DNA of 38,183 nucleotides from Glycomyces salinus (GCF_016428645.1 NZ_JAELXW010000062.1:1-38183); one strand, 5' to 3'. Shown: positions 25,377 to 34,264, numbered from the stretch's first letter. The notes: generated by a model from the letters alone, not told the origin. Made by a program: numbers and translations.

Positions 25377-26861
25377 TCAGGCGGGCATCGAGCCCGGTTC
25401 GGGGCCGCCGCGGTCGTAGAGCTCGTCGACGCCGATCAGGTGGACGCGGGAGTCCTCGGCCGCCGCGGCCGCCAGGTCCTCGCTGAAGCCCGCTTCACTG
25501 AAGCACGCCAGCGCCGTGTCGGCGACATCGTAGTGCTTGCGCTCCATCAGGTCTCGGACTCGCGCGAGCCTGGCGAGGTGATGGAGATCCATCCGGGTGC
25601 CCCACTTGGCCTCGCCGATGCACAGCACCCGCTTGGGCCTTCCGGGTTCGGCCGCGGCCGTCGCGACGACGTCGACCTCGATCTTGGCGCGCTTCGCCTG
25701 GTCGTTGATGGTCCCGGACGCCACCGTGGACGGGAACGCACCGAAGCGCTCACTGGTGGCCGTATAGGAGCGGCACAGCTGCTCGAAGTGCGGCCCCAGG
25801 ATCTGACTGGTGAACCGCGCTCGGCTCTCCTCCCAGACCGATGCCGCCTGCCCTAGCTCGAGTCGAGACCACGAGCGGCGCATGATCGCCTCGTAAAACT
25901 GGATGAGGGGCTCGTTGACGCGGAACAGGTGCCGATTCGATTTGAAGGCGTCGGGCTCGACCCGGATCAGGTCGCAGTCCTCCAGCACCGACAGCGCGTG
26001 CGTCAGATCCGAGGCCTGCCGCCCGCAGTATTCGGCGATGCCGCCCCGCGTGTGCCGTCCGGAGGCGATGGCGCCGAGAACGGAGTGGTACAGCGAGGTG
26101 TCCCGTATGCGGCCCTCGGTCGTGATGAGGTATCTCGCCTCACGGTAGAGCGGGCTCTGGTTGTCGAGCACATGATCGATCACCCAGTCGTCGAATTCGG
26201 CGAGGCTCCGCGGGACTCGGTGATCCACGTACCTGGTGCGGTAGGCGGGAGTGCCGCCGGTGATGGAGTGCAGCAGCACCGCGAGCCTCGGGTCGTCCGC
26301 CTGCCAGAAATCGGCGGCCACCTGGTAGTCGAACGGCTTGACCACCAGTTCCATCGAAGCGCGTCCGCGCAGTGGCGCGTTGCCGCTGAGCAGGCCGCCC
26401 ATGGTCGCCATTGCGGATCCGCAGAGGATCAGGCGGGTCGGCCCGGAGTCGCCCCACGCCCGCTCGCGGGAGTCGATCTGGTGCTGGATGGCCGACGGCA
26501 GCGCCGGTGAGGCGCTGATCAGGTAGGGGAACTCGTCGATGACGACGGTGCGTCCCGCGCAGTGCCGCAGTATCTGGTCGAGCGCCTCGTCCCAGGAGCC
26601 GAAGTCGAAGGTGCCGGGTGTCTTCAGGTAGTCGGCGAGCGCCCGGCCGATCTGTGCCAGCGACTCGGTTTCGGTGGCCTCTTCCGCGGCGAAGTAGAAC
26701 CCGCCGGTGGCACGGGTCAGCGCCTGCAGCAGGAAGGTCTTGCCTTGGCGGCGTCTGCCGCTGACGACGCCGAGCGTCGGCTCGGGAGCGGGGCTGTTCA
26801 CGAACCGCTCCAGCGCTCGCCACTCGCGATCCCTGTCGAAGATCATAGGAGGTTTGTCCAT
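25377..26861 (-). CDS. Archaeal-type ATPase with C-terminal DUF234/nuclease-like domain
   Basis: The product has 494 residues. A P-loop ATPase domain has Walker A GRRRQGKT at 35-42, Walker B VVIDEFPYL at 106-114 and a CGSAMATM sensor-like segment at 147-154. A winged-helix region lies at about 257-315, and a C-terminal PD-(D/E)xK-like domain has IEVDVVA (E395, D397) and CIGEAKWG (E417-x-K419). This is the architecture of the DUF234 ATPases shared by archaea and some bacteria, often mobile and of unknown role. The start was set at MDKPPM because AAGGA lies five bases upstream; an in-frame ATG 11 codons earlier lies inside the 60-base palindrome. It follows the LacI gene on the same strand. Confidence 0.88.
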   Translation of the reverse strand: MDKPPMIFDRDREWRALERFVNSPAPEPTLGVVSGRRRQGKTFLLQALTRATGGFYFAAEEATETESLAQIGRALADYLKTPGTFDFGSWDEALDQILRHCAGRTVVIDEFPYLISASPALPSAIQHQIDSRERAWGDSGPTRLILCGSAMATMGGLLSGNAPLRGRASMELVVKPFDYQVAADFWQADDPRLAVLLHSITGGTPAYRTRYVDHRVPRSLAEFDDWVIDHVLDNQSPLYREARYLITTEGRIRDTSLYHSVLGAIASGRHTRGGIAEYCGRQASDLTHALSVLEDCDLIRVEPDAFKSNRHLFRVNEPLIQFYEAIMRRSWSRLELGQAASVWEESRARFTSQILGPHFEQLCRSYTATSERFGAFPSTVASGTINDQAKRAKIEVDVVATAAAEPGRPKRVLCIGEAKWGTRMDLHHLARLARVRDLMERKHYDVADTALACFSEAGFSEDLAAAAAEDSRVHLIGVDELYDRGGPEPGSMPA

Positions 26862-26871
26862 ATATATCCTT

Positions 26872-26931
26872 AATTTCGTGTGACTATGGTTCATGCAAGT
26901 GTACTTGCATGAACCATAGTCACACGAAATT
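26872..26931. repeat. 60-base near-perfect palindrome upstream of the ATPase gene
   Basis: Two perfect 29-base arms (26872-26900 and 26903-26931) flank a two-base centre, GT. The arms are AT-rich (about 40% GC by eye) in high-GC surroundings. It lies between the lacI stop (26958) and the ATPase start (26861). On the minus strand its centre reads TACACT, a possible -10 box, so it could be an operator as well as an RNA hairpin of extreme stability. Confidence 0.9.
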
Positions 26932-26957
26932 TCGAGCCTTCGAGTGTCGGCTGCCGC

Positions 26958-27959
26958 TCACTCCTTCGGTGTGGCCGTGGAGTCGCGGACGACCAGGCCC
27001 GGGGCTATGACCTCGCGGCGGGCGGCCGTGCGGCCCGCTATCCGCTCGGACAGCATCGACAGGGCCGTGCGGCCCAACGCCGTGCGGCGCTGGTCGACGC
27101 TGGTCAGGCGCGGCCAGACGCGCGCGGCCAGCTCGGTGTTGTCGTAGCCGACGATCGAGATCCGGTCGGGCGCGACGACGCCGATCTCGTGGCCGCGGTT
27201 CAGCAGCTCGACCGCCAGCAGGTCGTTGTTGGACAGGACCGCGGTCGCCCCGCCGCGCAGCAGGTCGTCGGCCTCGCCCGTGCCGCCCTCGATGGGGACG
27301 GCGACCGCCTCGGCGGCCTCCAGGCCCGCGTCGGCCAGCGCGGCTGCGTAGCCGCGGTGCCGCGCCCGCGCGGCCGGGCGCGTCGAAGCCGAGGCGAAGG
27401 CGATATCGGTGTGCCCCAGCGACACCAGATGCTCGACGGCGAGCCGCGCCCCGCTCTCGTCGTCGCCGGCGACCGAGTCGATCCGGTCCGGCAGGATCTC
27501 GGGGCGCCCGACGACGACCACCGGCAGCCGCTCGGCGGCCGCGGCGAGCACGGCCGTGTCCACCCTGGAGCTGACCACCACCAGGCCCTCGACGTTGTGG
27601 CCGATCAAGGAGTCGACGTGGGCGGCCATGCGGTCGGCGTCGCGGCGGCCGTTGGCCAGGAACGTGCCCAGGCCCGCGTCCTCGGCGGCCTTCTCGACCC
27701 CGAGCGCGACCTCGGAGTGGTAGGGGTTGCGCAGGTCGGTCACGATCACGCCGATCTGGCCGGTCCGGCCCTGCACCAGGGCCCGCGCGACGGTGTTGGA
27801 ACGGTAGCCGAGCCGGTCGGCCGCGGCGAGGATGCGCCGCCGGGTGGTCTCGCTGACCCCGTCGTCGCCCCGGAGGGCAAGGGACACCAGCGACTTCGAG
27901 ACTCCGGCCTCGGCGGCCACGTCGATGATCGTCGGGCGGCGCGGTCGGTCGTTGCTCAC
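26958..27959 (-). CDS. LacI-family transcriptional repressor
   Basis: The product has 333 residues, typical for LacI/GalR repressors. The N-terminal helix-turn-helix is TIIDVAAEAGVSKSLVSLAL (10-29), followed by the hinge region GYRSNTVARALVQGRTG. The periplasmic-binding-like sensor domain starts at IGVIVTDLRNPYHSEVALGVEKAAEDAG and contains ISIVGYDNTELAARVWPRLTSV. The effector is probably a sugar or sugar-like compound. It is divergent from the HAD-ECF operon across a 161-bp gap holding a perfect 22-bp palindrome with a central CG, the form of a LacI-family operator, so it most likely represses that operon and itself. Confidence 0.93.
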   Translation of the reverse strand: MSNDRPRRPTIIDVAAEAGVSKSLVSLALRGDDGVSETTRRRILAAADRLGYRSNTVARALVQGRTGQIGVIVTDLRNPYHSEVALGVEKAAEDAGLGTFLANGRRDADRMAAHVDSLIGHNVEGLVVVSSRVDTAVLAAAAERLPVVVVGRPEILPDRIDSVAGDDESGARLAVEHLVSLGHTDIAFASASTRPAARARHRGYAAALADAGLEAAEAVAVPIEGGTGEADDLLRGGATAVLSNNDLLAVELLNRGHEIGVVAPDRISIVGYDNTELAARVWPRLTSVDQRRTALGRTALSMLSERIAGRTAARREVIAPGLVVRDSTATPKE

Positions 27960-28008
27960 CGGACCATTCTCGCCGCCCGGCGCGGGGCGAGGCCAGTCGG
28001 GGGAACTG

Positions 28009-28030
28009 GAATCTGGAACGTTCCAGATTC
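28009..28030. promoter_or_regulatory. 22-bp perfect LacI-type operator
   Basis: A perfect 22-bp palindrome has core TCTGGAACGTTCCAGA and the central CG typical of LacI-family sites. It lies in the divergent region, 50 bases before the lacI start and 91 bases before the HAD start. Confidence 0.75.
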
Positions 28031-28120
28031 GTTCGCATCCAGTTCACCCACGCCATCCCGCCCGGTCACGCACCGGCTCCAAGCTGGTCACCGAGACCCC
28101 CGGCCAGAGCAGGAGCAGAC

Positions 28121-29767
28121 GTGACCACAGGCCCCACCCTGACCCAGACCGACGCCGCAACCGCAGTGGCGGCCCCCGGCACCGCCGCGCTCGCGGCCCG
28201 TCCCGAGGCACTCCTGCTCGACTTCGGCGGCGTGGTCTTCGAGACCGCCAAGCGCCCCCAAGGCCCGGCCGAGGCCGCCGCGATGCTGCAAGAGGTCCTC
28301 GCCCGCGCCGGGCACCGCGTCGAGGCCGAGAGCCTGCTCTCCTCCCTCGAAGCCGGCCTGATCGCCCTCAAGCACTGGAAACACGCCATGAGCCGCACCG
28401 GGAAGCCGATCGAGCTCACCCACCGGCAGCTCTGGGAGGAATACCTCCTGGCCGACCAGAGCGCGGCCGTGCGCGCCACCGCCGCCGGGAACGGCCGCGA
28501 ACTCATGGCCGCGGTGAACCCGATGATGAGCGACCACCGCGTCAGGCCCGGCATCCCCGAACTGCTGCGCATGGCCCGCGAACTGGGCATCGGCGTCGGC
28601 ATCGTCTCCAACGCCCACTCAGGACTCGCACACCGCCGCCTCATGCGCCGCTTCGGCCTGGACGACCTGGTGGCCGTCCAGCTCTACTCCGACGAGCTCG
28701 GCATCCGCAAGCCCCACCCCGAGATGATCGGCCGCGCCGCCGCCGCCCTCGGCACCGCCCCCGACCGCTGCTGGTACGTCGGCGACACCCAGGACCGCGA
28801 CGTCCAGGCCGGCCGCCGGGCCGGCGTCGGCGCGGCCGTCCTCACCCGCTCCAAGCACACCGACACCCCGCCCTTCCCCGTCGCCGACCGCGCCGACGCC
28901 GTCTTCGACACCCCCGAGGGCCTGGTCGAAGCGCTGGCCGCCAGCGGACCGAGACCGGAACCCCAGGCTCCGGCGCGGACACCGAAGGCTCGCTCCGACG
29001 AGCCCGAGGCGCTCCTGCTCGACCAGGGCGGCGTCCTGGTCACCAGCAAGAAGACCCCCGGGGCCCTCGCCCGCTTCGGCGACCGGACCGCCGCGCGGCT
29101 GCGCGCGGCCGGACACGGAGTCCCGGACCTGCTCATGGCCGACGCCCTCGAACACGCCCGCCTGGCCCACCAGGCCGAGAAGGCCGAACCCGGCGACGGC
29201 CCGGAGTGGCCGGAGATCGACCCCGCCCGGTTCTGGGGCGAACTGGTCGGCTCCCACCTGCCCGGGTCGGCCCGGCAGTGGCTGCTGGCCGAGGCCGAGG
29301 ACCTCACCTACGAGTACGCGCAGGCCAAATCGCGCTCGCGGCTGCGCGGCGGCGTCGTCGAACTCCTCGAATGGTGCCGCGACCGGGGCCTGCCGGTCGC
29401 CATCGTCTCCAACACGATCTGCGGACGGGCCGCCCGCAAGCGGCTCTCCGACGCCGGGATCGCCGAACTCATCGGCGCCTGGGCCTACTCCGACGAGGTC
29501 GGCCGCCGCAAACCCGACCCCGCCCTCGTCCTGTCCGCGACCGCCGCGCTCGGGGTCGACCCCGCCGAGTGCTGGTTCGTGGGCGACAAACCCTGGCGCG
29601 ACGTGCGCGCCGCCCGCTCGGCCGGCGTCGGCCGGATCCTGATCGTCCGCCACGGCGCCCCCGAGACCGCCGACCTCGAACGCGGCATCGAGGCCGATCG
29701 ACCCGACCAGCTGTGCGAATCCATGACCTCCGTCCACGATGCCCTGAAGGCGGCTCTGTCCGTCTAA
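28121..29767 (+). CDS. Tandem HAD-family hydrolase (two HAD domains fused)
   Basis: The product has 548 residues, twice the normal HAD-IA length. Domain 1 has motif I LLLDFGGVV (D34), motif II IVSN (161-164), lysine motif RKPHP (K197) and motif IV GDTQDRD (221-227). After a linker (about 275-296), domain 2 repeats the set: LLLDQGGVL (D301), IVSN (428-431), RRKPDP (K464) and GDKPWRD (488-494). In both, the usual second acid of DxD is glycine (DxGGV). AGGAG lies five bases before the GTG. It leads an operon with a complete ECF transporter, so it may dephosphorylate or otherwise process the imported compound. The substrate is unknown. Confidence 0.88.
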   Translation: MTTGPTLTQTDAATAVAAPGTAALAARPEALLLDFGGVVFETAKRPQGPAEAAAMLQEVLARAGHRVEAESLLSSLEAGLIALKHWKHAMSRTGKPIELTHRQLWEEYLLADQSAAVRATAAGNGRELMAAVNPMMSDHRVRPGIPELLRMARELGIGVGIVSNAHSGLAHRRLMRRFGLDDLVAVQLYSDELGIRKPHPEMIGRAAAALGTAPDRCWYVGDTQDRDVQAGRRAGVGAAVLTRSKHTDTPPFPVADRADAVFDTPEGLVEALAASGPRPEPQAPARTPKARSDEPEALLLDQGGVLVTSKKTPGALARFGDRTAARLRAAGHGVPDLLMADALEHARLAHQAEKAEPGDGPEWPEIDPARFWGELVGSHLPGSARQWLLAEAEDLTYEYAQAKSRSRLRGGVVELLEWCRDRGLPVAIVSNTICGRAARKRLSDAGIAELIGAWAYSDEVGRRKPDPALVLSATAALGVDPAECWFVGDKPWRDVRAARSAGVGRILIVRHGAPETADLERGIEADRPDQLCESMTSVHDALKAALSV

Positions 29768-29787
29768 CCCCGAAAGAAGGATCCGTC

Positions 29788-30690
29788 ATGACCGAGCCCC
29801 GGACCGCGACCCGGAAGCGGTCGCTCCCCGACCCGAACCAACTGTCCTCCTCCCAGAAGCTGATGGTCTTCGTCCTGTCGATGACCCTGTTCGGCCTGGC
29901 CAACATCTTCACCGAGATCCTGCCCGAGTTCCGGCTCGGGCCGGTCGAGCTGTCCGTCTCCTACCTGGCGTTCGTCCCGGTGGTCATGGTCAGCCTCTTC
30001 CATCCGCTCTACGCCGCACTCGGCGCCCCGCTCGGCGAGATCGTCTTCGTCGACCTGCTCATGGGCGACTTCTCCGGCATCGGCGAGCTCGAGGGCTACA
30101 TCCAGCTCGCCCTCGGCCTCTACGTCGGCGGCTCGCTGGTGCGCGACCCCTCCCGCAAGTGGCAGGTCGCGGCCGCCGCGATGGTCGCCGTCCTCATCGA
30201 CAAGGGCGTCGGCGGCGTGATCGACATGTCCAAGGTCTGGGTCGGCGTCGAGGACGCCGAATACGTCGACGGCCTGCCCGAGTCGATACTGGTCATCGAG
30301 GGCTTCGCGTTCGCCTCCGACTTCATCATCAGCGGCATCCTGTTCGGCGCCATCCCCGCCGCCTACCTCGCCGCCCGCCTCCACGGCAAGATCGAGCCGC
30401 TCATGGGCATGACGCCCCGCGACGCCGACCACCCCGTGCCCGGCCGGGCCCGCAAGAACGCCGCCTTCATCGCCCTGGCCGTGTTCCTCTCCCTGGCCTC
30501 GGCCGTGTTCACCTTCCTGGAGGCCGCCGACGTCAAGTTCGGCGTCTGGGAGCCCGACTTCCTCGACCAGTACGGCACCGGCTTCCTGTGGGTCGGCGCC
30601 GGGGCCAGCCTGGTCGTGCTCATCGGCACGGTCGCCGCCGCCCGCGCCAACGCCCGCCGCAGCCGAGCCGAGAACGAAAAGGAGCGCTAG
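29788..30690 (+). CDS. ECF transporter substrate-binding (S) component
   Basis: The product has 300 residues with about six membrane segments (QKLMVFVLSMTLFGLANIF, LSYLAFVPVVMVSLF, LYAALGAPLGEIVFV, a central LALGLYVGG segment, then two C-terminal helices near 225-245 and 265-288). The position just before fused ECF ATPases and an EcfT-like gene identifies it as the S component; the sequence itself is not one I can assign to a vitamin class. AAGAAGGA lies six bases before the ATG. It is larger than the usual S component of about 200 residues. LacI control suggests a sugar-, polyol- or nucleoside-like substrate, but this is inference. Confidence 0.75.
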   Translation: MTEPRTATRKRSLPDPNQLSSSQKLMVFVLSMTLFGLANIFTEILPEFRLGPVELSVSYLAFVPVVMVSLFHPLYAALGAPLGEIVFVDLLMGDFSGIGELEGYIQLALGLYVGGSLVRDPSRKWQVAAAAMVAVLIDKGVGGVIDMSKVWVGVEDAEYVDGLPESILVIEGFAFASDFIISGILFGAIPAAYLAARLHGKIEPLMGMTPRDADHPVPGRARKNAAFIALAVFLSLASAVFTFLEAADVKFGVWEPDFLDQYGTGFLWVGAGASLVVLIGTVAAARANARRSRAENEKER

Positions 30691-30692
30691 AC

Positions 30693-32387
30693 GTGACGGC
30701 AGTGATCGCGATCGACGACCTCTCCTTCCGCTACCCCGGAGCCGACCAGCCGAGCCTGCGCGGGGTCGACCTGCGCATCGAGCGGGGCGACTTCTGCGCC
30801 GTCATCGGCGGCAACGGGTCGGGGAAGACCACCCTGTGCAAGACGTTCAACGGGCTCATCCCGCACTTCTGGACCGGTGAGTTCACCGGCGGCGCGACCG
30901 TCGACGGCTTGGACACCCTGGAGTCGTCGGTCGCGGCGCTGTCGCAGAGCGTCGGATACGTGTACCAGGACTTCGGCAACCAGCTGGTCCGCCCCACCGT
31001 CGGCACCGACGTGGCGTTCGGCCCGGTCAACTACGGCCTGGCCGACTTCCGCGAGCGCGCCGACGACGCCATGCGCGTCCTGGGCATCGACCATCTCGCC
31101 GGCGACTACGTCTGGGAGCTGTCCGGCGGCCAGCAGCACCTGACCGCGCTCGCCGGAGTCCTGGCCATGGACCCGGCCGTGATCGTGGTCGACGAACCGG
31201 TCGCCGAGCTCGCCCCGGCCCGCGCCGAGGAGACCTACCGGATGCTCGAGCGCATCAACCGCGAGCGCGGCACCACCATCGTCGTCATCGAGCACCACGC
31301 CGAGTTCATCGCCCGCTACGCCGGCAGCGTCGTGCTCATGGCCGCCGGGGCCGTCCGCTGGCACCTGCCGGTGCGCGAGGCGCTGGCCCGCACCGGCGAA
31401 CTGGCAGAGCACGGCATCCCCAGCCCGCAGATCATCGACGCCGTCTCCCGCCTCGCCCCGGAGGCCGAGGTGCCGCTCAACGTCGGTGAGGCCAAGGCGG
31501 CCCTGGACGGTCTCGGCGCCCCCGGCCCGGTCGACCGGCGGCCCGCCGAGGCGTCCTCGGCCCGGCCCATCGCCTCCCTGACCGGCGTCACCCACGGCTA
31601 CCGCGACGTCCACGGCCGACTGTCCAAGGTCATCGACGACATGGACCTGACGCTCCGCGAAGGCGAGCGGATCGCCCTGGTCGGCTCCAACGGCGCCGGG
31701 AAGTCCACCCTCCTGAACCTGCTCACCGGCATCAAGGTCCCCCGCAAGGGAACGGTCGAGATCGACGGCCTCGACACCCGCCGCGCCCGCCCGGCCGAAC
31801 TGGCCGACCACGTCTGCTACCTCTACCAGCGGGCCGAGCAGATGTTCCTCAAAGACTCCGTGCGCGAGGAGATCGCCATGTTCCCCACCGAGCGCGCCCG
31901 CCCGGGCACGGACGCGCTGGTCGAGGAGATCCTCGACCGGCTGCGCCTGACCGAGATGGCCGACCGCGACGGCCGGACCCTCTCCGGCGGCCAGCAGCGC
32001 CGGGTCACCCTCGGCATCGGGCTCGCGACCACTCCGGCGCTGCTGCTGCTCGACGAGCCGACCTCCAGCCTCGACGTCGGCACCCGCGCCGACGTCGTCG
32101 CCATGCTCGCCGCGCTCGCCGAGACCATCAGGTGCGTCGTGGTCGCCACCCACGACATGCACCTGGTCGCCGAGTGGGCCGACCGGGTCCTGGTACTCGA
32201 CTCCGGTCGCATCCTGGCCGACACCGCCCCCGCCGACCTCTTCGACGACCCGGCCCTGCTGGAGACGGTCGGGCTCGTCCCGCCCCAGATCAGCGCCCTG
32301 GGCCGCGAGGTGGGCATCCATCCGCCGCCGCTGACGGTCGACGAATTCGTCTCCGCCTACGCCCAGGCGCCCGTGGGAGGCCGCTGA
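30693..32387 (+). CDS. ECF transporter ATPase with two fused ABC domains (EcfA1-A2)
   Basis: The product has 564 residues and energises substrate uptake by ATP hydrolysis at the inner membrane face. Domain 1 has Walker A GGNGSGKT (about 39-46), signature LSGGQQ (about 143-148) and Walker B VIVVDEP. Domain 2 has Walker A GSNGAGKS (about 330-337), LSGGQQRR and LLLLDEPTSSLD. The GTG start lies two bases past the S-component stop, with GGAG eight bases upstream inside the end of that gene. The stop overlaps the next start (TGATG), so the three transporter genes form a coupled operon. Confidence 0.93.
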   Translation: MTAVIAIDDLSFRYPGADQPSLRGVDLRIERGDFCAVIGGNGSGKTTLCKTFNGLIPHFWTGEFTGGATVDGLDTLESSVAALSQSVGYVYQDFGNQLVRPTVGTDVAFGPVNYGLADFRERADDAMRVLGIDHLAGDYVWELSGGQQHLTALAGVLAMDPAVIVVDEPVAELAPARAEETYRMLERINRERGTTIVVIEHHAEFIARYAGSVVLMAAGAVRWHLPVREALARTGELAEHGIPSPQIIDAVSRLAPEAEVPLNVGEAKAALDGLGAPGPVDRRPAEASSARPIASLTGVTHGYRDVHGRLSKVIDDMDLTLREGERIALVGSNGAGKSTLLNLLTGIKVPRKGTVEIDGLDTRRARPAELADHVCYLYQRAEQMFLKDSVREEIAMFPTERARPGTDALVEEILDRLRLTEMADRDGRTLSGGQQRRVTLGIGLATTPALLLLDEPTSSLDVGTRADVVAMLAALAETIRCVVVATHDMHLVAEWADRVLVLDSGRILADTAPADLFDDPALLETVGLVPPQISALGREVGIHPPPLTVDEFVSAYAQAPVGGR

Positions 32388-33217
32388 TGGCACGCAAGCA
32401 GCGCGACGTCCTGTCGGTCGAGTGGGTCAAGCTCGAACTGCTCCGCACCGCCTACGCCACCCGCGGCGGCCTGATGTCCAAATTCGACCCGCGCGTGGTC
32501 GTTGCCTGGTACCTGGTGTTCGCCGTCGTTCCCTGGCTGACCCACAACATCACCACCCTGTCGGTCCTGTTCGCCGTCGGCGCCCTCGCGGTCGTCCTCA
32601 GCCGGGTCGGCCCGCTGGTACTGGGCCTGTTCATCTTCGGGCTGGTCACCGAGACGGCCTACATATTCGCCGTGGCCTGGTTCTTCGACGGCGACGTCCA
32701 GACGGTCATGGCGCTGCTGACGCTCACGCTCAAGCTCGGCACCGTGGCGCTGGCGAGCATGGCCGCGTTCGTCTCACTCGACCCCGAGAAGCTCTCCGAC
32801 GCGCTGGTGAGCATGCACGCCCCGCCGCTGCTGAGCTTCGGCGTCAGCTACGGGTACCGGATGCTGCCGATCATCATGGAGGAGTTCCACACCATCGTCG
32901 ACGGCTACCGGCTGCGCTCGAAGCCGGTCGAGCGGGGCTTCCTCGGCTGGCGCATCCCCGCGGCCGTGGCCTTCGCGCTGGTCCGCAGCTTCTACCCGAT
33001 GATGCTCAACACCGCCAAGCGGACTCGCACCACCGTCGAGGCCCTGGAGACCCGCGGGTTCACCTTCGCCGGGGAGAGCAAGGCCGGACGCAGCATGCGC
33101 CTGGCCTACCTCAGGCTCGGGCCCCGCGACGCGGCGCTGGTCGCGGTGACGGTCGCGCTCGTGGTCGGCGCGTTCATGTTCGGCCAGCACCTGCCGCTGC
33201 TCTCGCGCGACTTCTGA
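32387..33217 (+). CDS. ECF transporter transmembrane (T) component
   Basis: The product has 276 residues. It has five to six membrane segments and the EcfT/CbiQ coupling helices: the motif AKRTRTTVEALETRGF near 213-228 contains the XRX and xRG signatures that contact the ATPases. The ATG overlaps the ATPase stop (TGATG), implying translational coupling. It is the last gene of the HAD-S-AA-T operon; a weak GC hairpin may lie just after it. Confidence 0.9.
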   Translation: MARKQRDVLSVEWVKLELLRTAYATRGGLMSKFDPRVVVAWYLVFAVVPWLTHNITTLSVLFAVGALAVVLSRVGPLVLGLFIFGLVTETAYIFAVAWFFDGDVQTVMALLTLTLKLGTVALASMAAFVSLDPEKLSDALVSMHAPPLLSFGVSYGYRMLPIIMEEFHTIVDGYRLRSKPVERGFLGWRIPAAVAFALVRSFYPMMLNTAKRTRTTVEALETRGFTFAGESKAGRSMRLAYLRLGPRDAALVAVTVALVVGAFMFGQHLPLLSRDF

Positions 33218-33253
33218 GGCTCCGGACGCGGCGCCGCCGCGGGCCCGAATTCG

Positions 33254-33283
33254 TTGGTGGACATTGTTTCCCATGCCTATACT
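33254..33283 (+). promoter_or_regulatory. Predicted promoter of the SGNH hydrolase gene
   Basis: TTGGTG (33254-33259) and TATACT (33278-33283) are separated by 18 bases. The -10 box matches five of six consensus positions. An inverted repeat lies directly downstream. Confidence 0.45.
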
Positions 33284-33294
33284 TGCCGCGTCAT

Positions 33295-33327
33295 CCGGCG
33301 AAATGTCCTGATCGGATCATTCGCCGG
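33295..33327. promoter_or_regulatory. Inverted repeat downstream of the SGNH hydrolase promoter
   Basis: CCGGCGAA (33295-33302) and TTCGCCGG (33320-33327) are perfect arms around a 17-base spacer. They lie 11 bases after the -10 box, at the start of the transcript. Total span equals the 33-bp repeats before the xylanase genes, though the sequence differs. A repressor site is likely. Confidence 0.45.
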
Positions 33328-33350
33328 GAATTCGACGAGAAGGAGACCAA

Positions 33351-34169
33351 GTGTCCACTCGGAAACCCAAGGCGAGCCGCATCGGGCCGCGCGTGCTCGC
33401 GGTCGGCTTCCTCGCCGCCGTGCTCGGCGCGGTCGGGGCCGCCAGTCCCGCTTCGGCGACCATCACCCTGCTCGAATACGTCGCGATCGGCGACTCCTAC
33501 GTCTCCGGCGTGGGCGCCGGCGACTACCAGGACGAAGAGTGCTACCGCTCTGACAACGCCTACCCCGTGCAGGCGTCCGACGAGATCGGCGAGAAACTCT
33601 GGTTCAACGCCTGCTCGGGCGCGACGGTCGACGACGTCCTGGCCGACCAGCTCGACCACCTGACCGACCACACCGAGCACGTCACCATCGGCGTCGGCGG
33701 CAACGACGCCGGATTCTCCTCGGTCCTGACCGCCTGCGCCGGAACCGACACCGAGCTGTGCCTCGGCGCGGTCGACGGCGCTCGCGCCTACATGACCGAC
33801 CAGCTCCCGCAGAGCCTCGACGACCTCTACACCCAGGTCCGCGACGAGGCCGACCGGGCCACGGTCGTCGTGGTCGGCAACCCGCGACTGTTCGGCGGGG
33901 ACACCTGCCAGGGCACGCTGGCGATCACCCCCGAGGAGCAGGGGGAGCTGAACGCCGCCGCCGATCTGCTGGCCGAGACCACCGCCGCCGTCGCGGCCGA
34001 CCACGGCTTCGACTTCGTCGACCCCCGCGACGCCTTCGCCGGCCACGGCGTCTGCTCCGAGGACCCGTGGATCCTCGGCTACACCGGCACCCTCGAATCC
34101 TTCCACCCCAATGAAGCGGGCCAGGACGCCTATACCGATCTGGTCGTCCCCTACCTGAAGTACTGCTGA
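33351..34169 (+). CDS. Secreted SGNH-fold esterase/lipase
   Basis: The product has 272 residues. The GTG start follows AAGGAG by five bases. A signal peptide ends near ASA at 34-36. The catalytic serine S49 lies in AIGDSYVSG, the oxyanion block GVGGNDAGF follows at about 114-122, and the catalytic histidine H252 is in ESFHPNEAGQ. Seven cysteines suggest three disulfides, as in streptomycete secreted lipase/esterases of this group. Its place between an uptake locus and two xylanases suggests ester removal from plant polymers, but lipid esters are equally possible from sequence. Confidence 0.9.
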   Translation: MSTRKPKASRIGPRVLAVGFLAAVLGAVGAASPASATITLLEYVAIGDSYVSGVGAGDYQDEECYRSDNAYPVQASDEIGEKLWFNACSGATVDDVLADQLDHLTDHTEHVTIGVGGNDAGFSSVLTACAGTDTELCLGAVDGARAYMTDQLPQSLDDLYTQVRDEADRATVVVVGNPRLFGGDTCQGTLAITPEEQGELNAAADLLAETTAAVAADHGFDFVDPRDAFAGHGVCSEDPWILGYTGTLESFHPNEAGQDAYTDLVVPYLKYC

Positions 34170-34185
34170 ACCGGTCCGAAATTTC

Positions 34186-34217
34186 CGAGGGGCCTCCGGC
34201 TTCGCCGGGGCCCCTCG
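34186..34217 (+). terminator. Hairpin after the SGNH hydrolase gene
   Basis: A 13-bp GC-rich stem with one bulged base and a TTCG-containing loop lies 16 bases after the stop. It has no U-tract. Confidence 0.6.
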
Positions 34218-34264
34218 TCGGTCCCAGCGGTTGACAGCCGCCTCTGCCGCGATGCGGTGACCCA

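Noticed and set aside
33227-33241. Short CGCGGC-GCC-GCCGCG hairpin after the EcfT-like gene
   Set aside because: Only a 6-bp stem in very GC-rich DNA, no U-tract; chance is likely.
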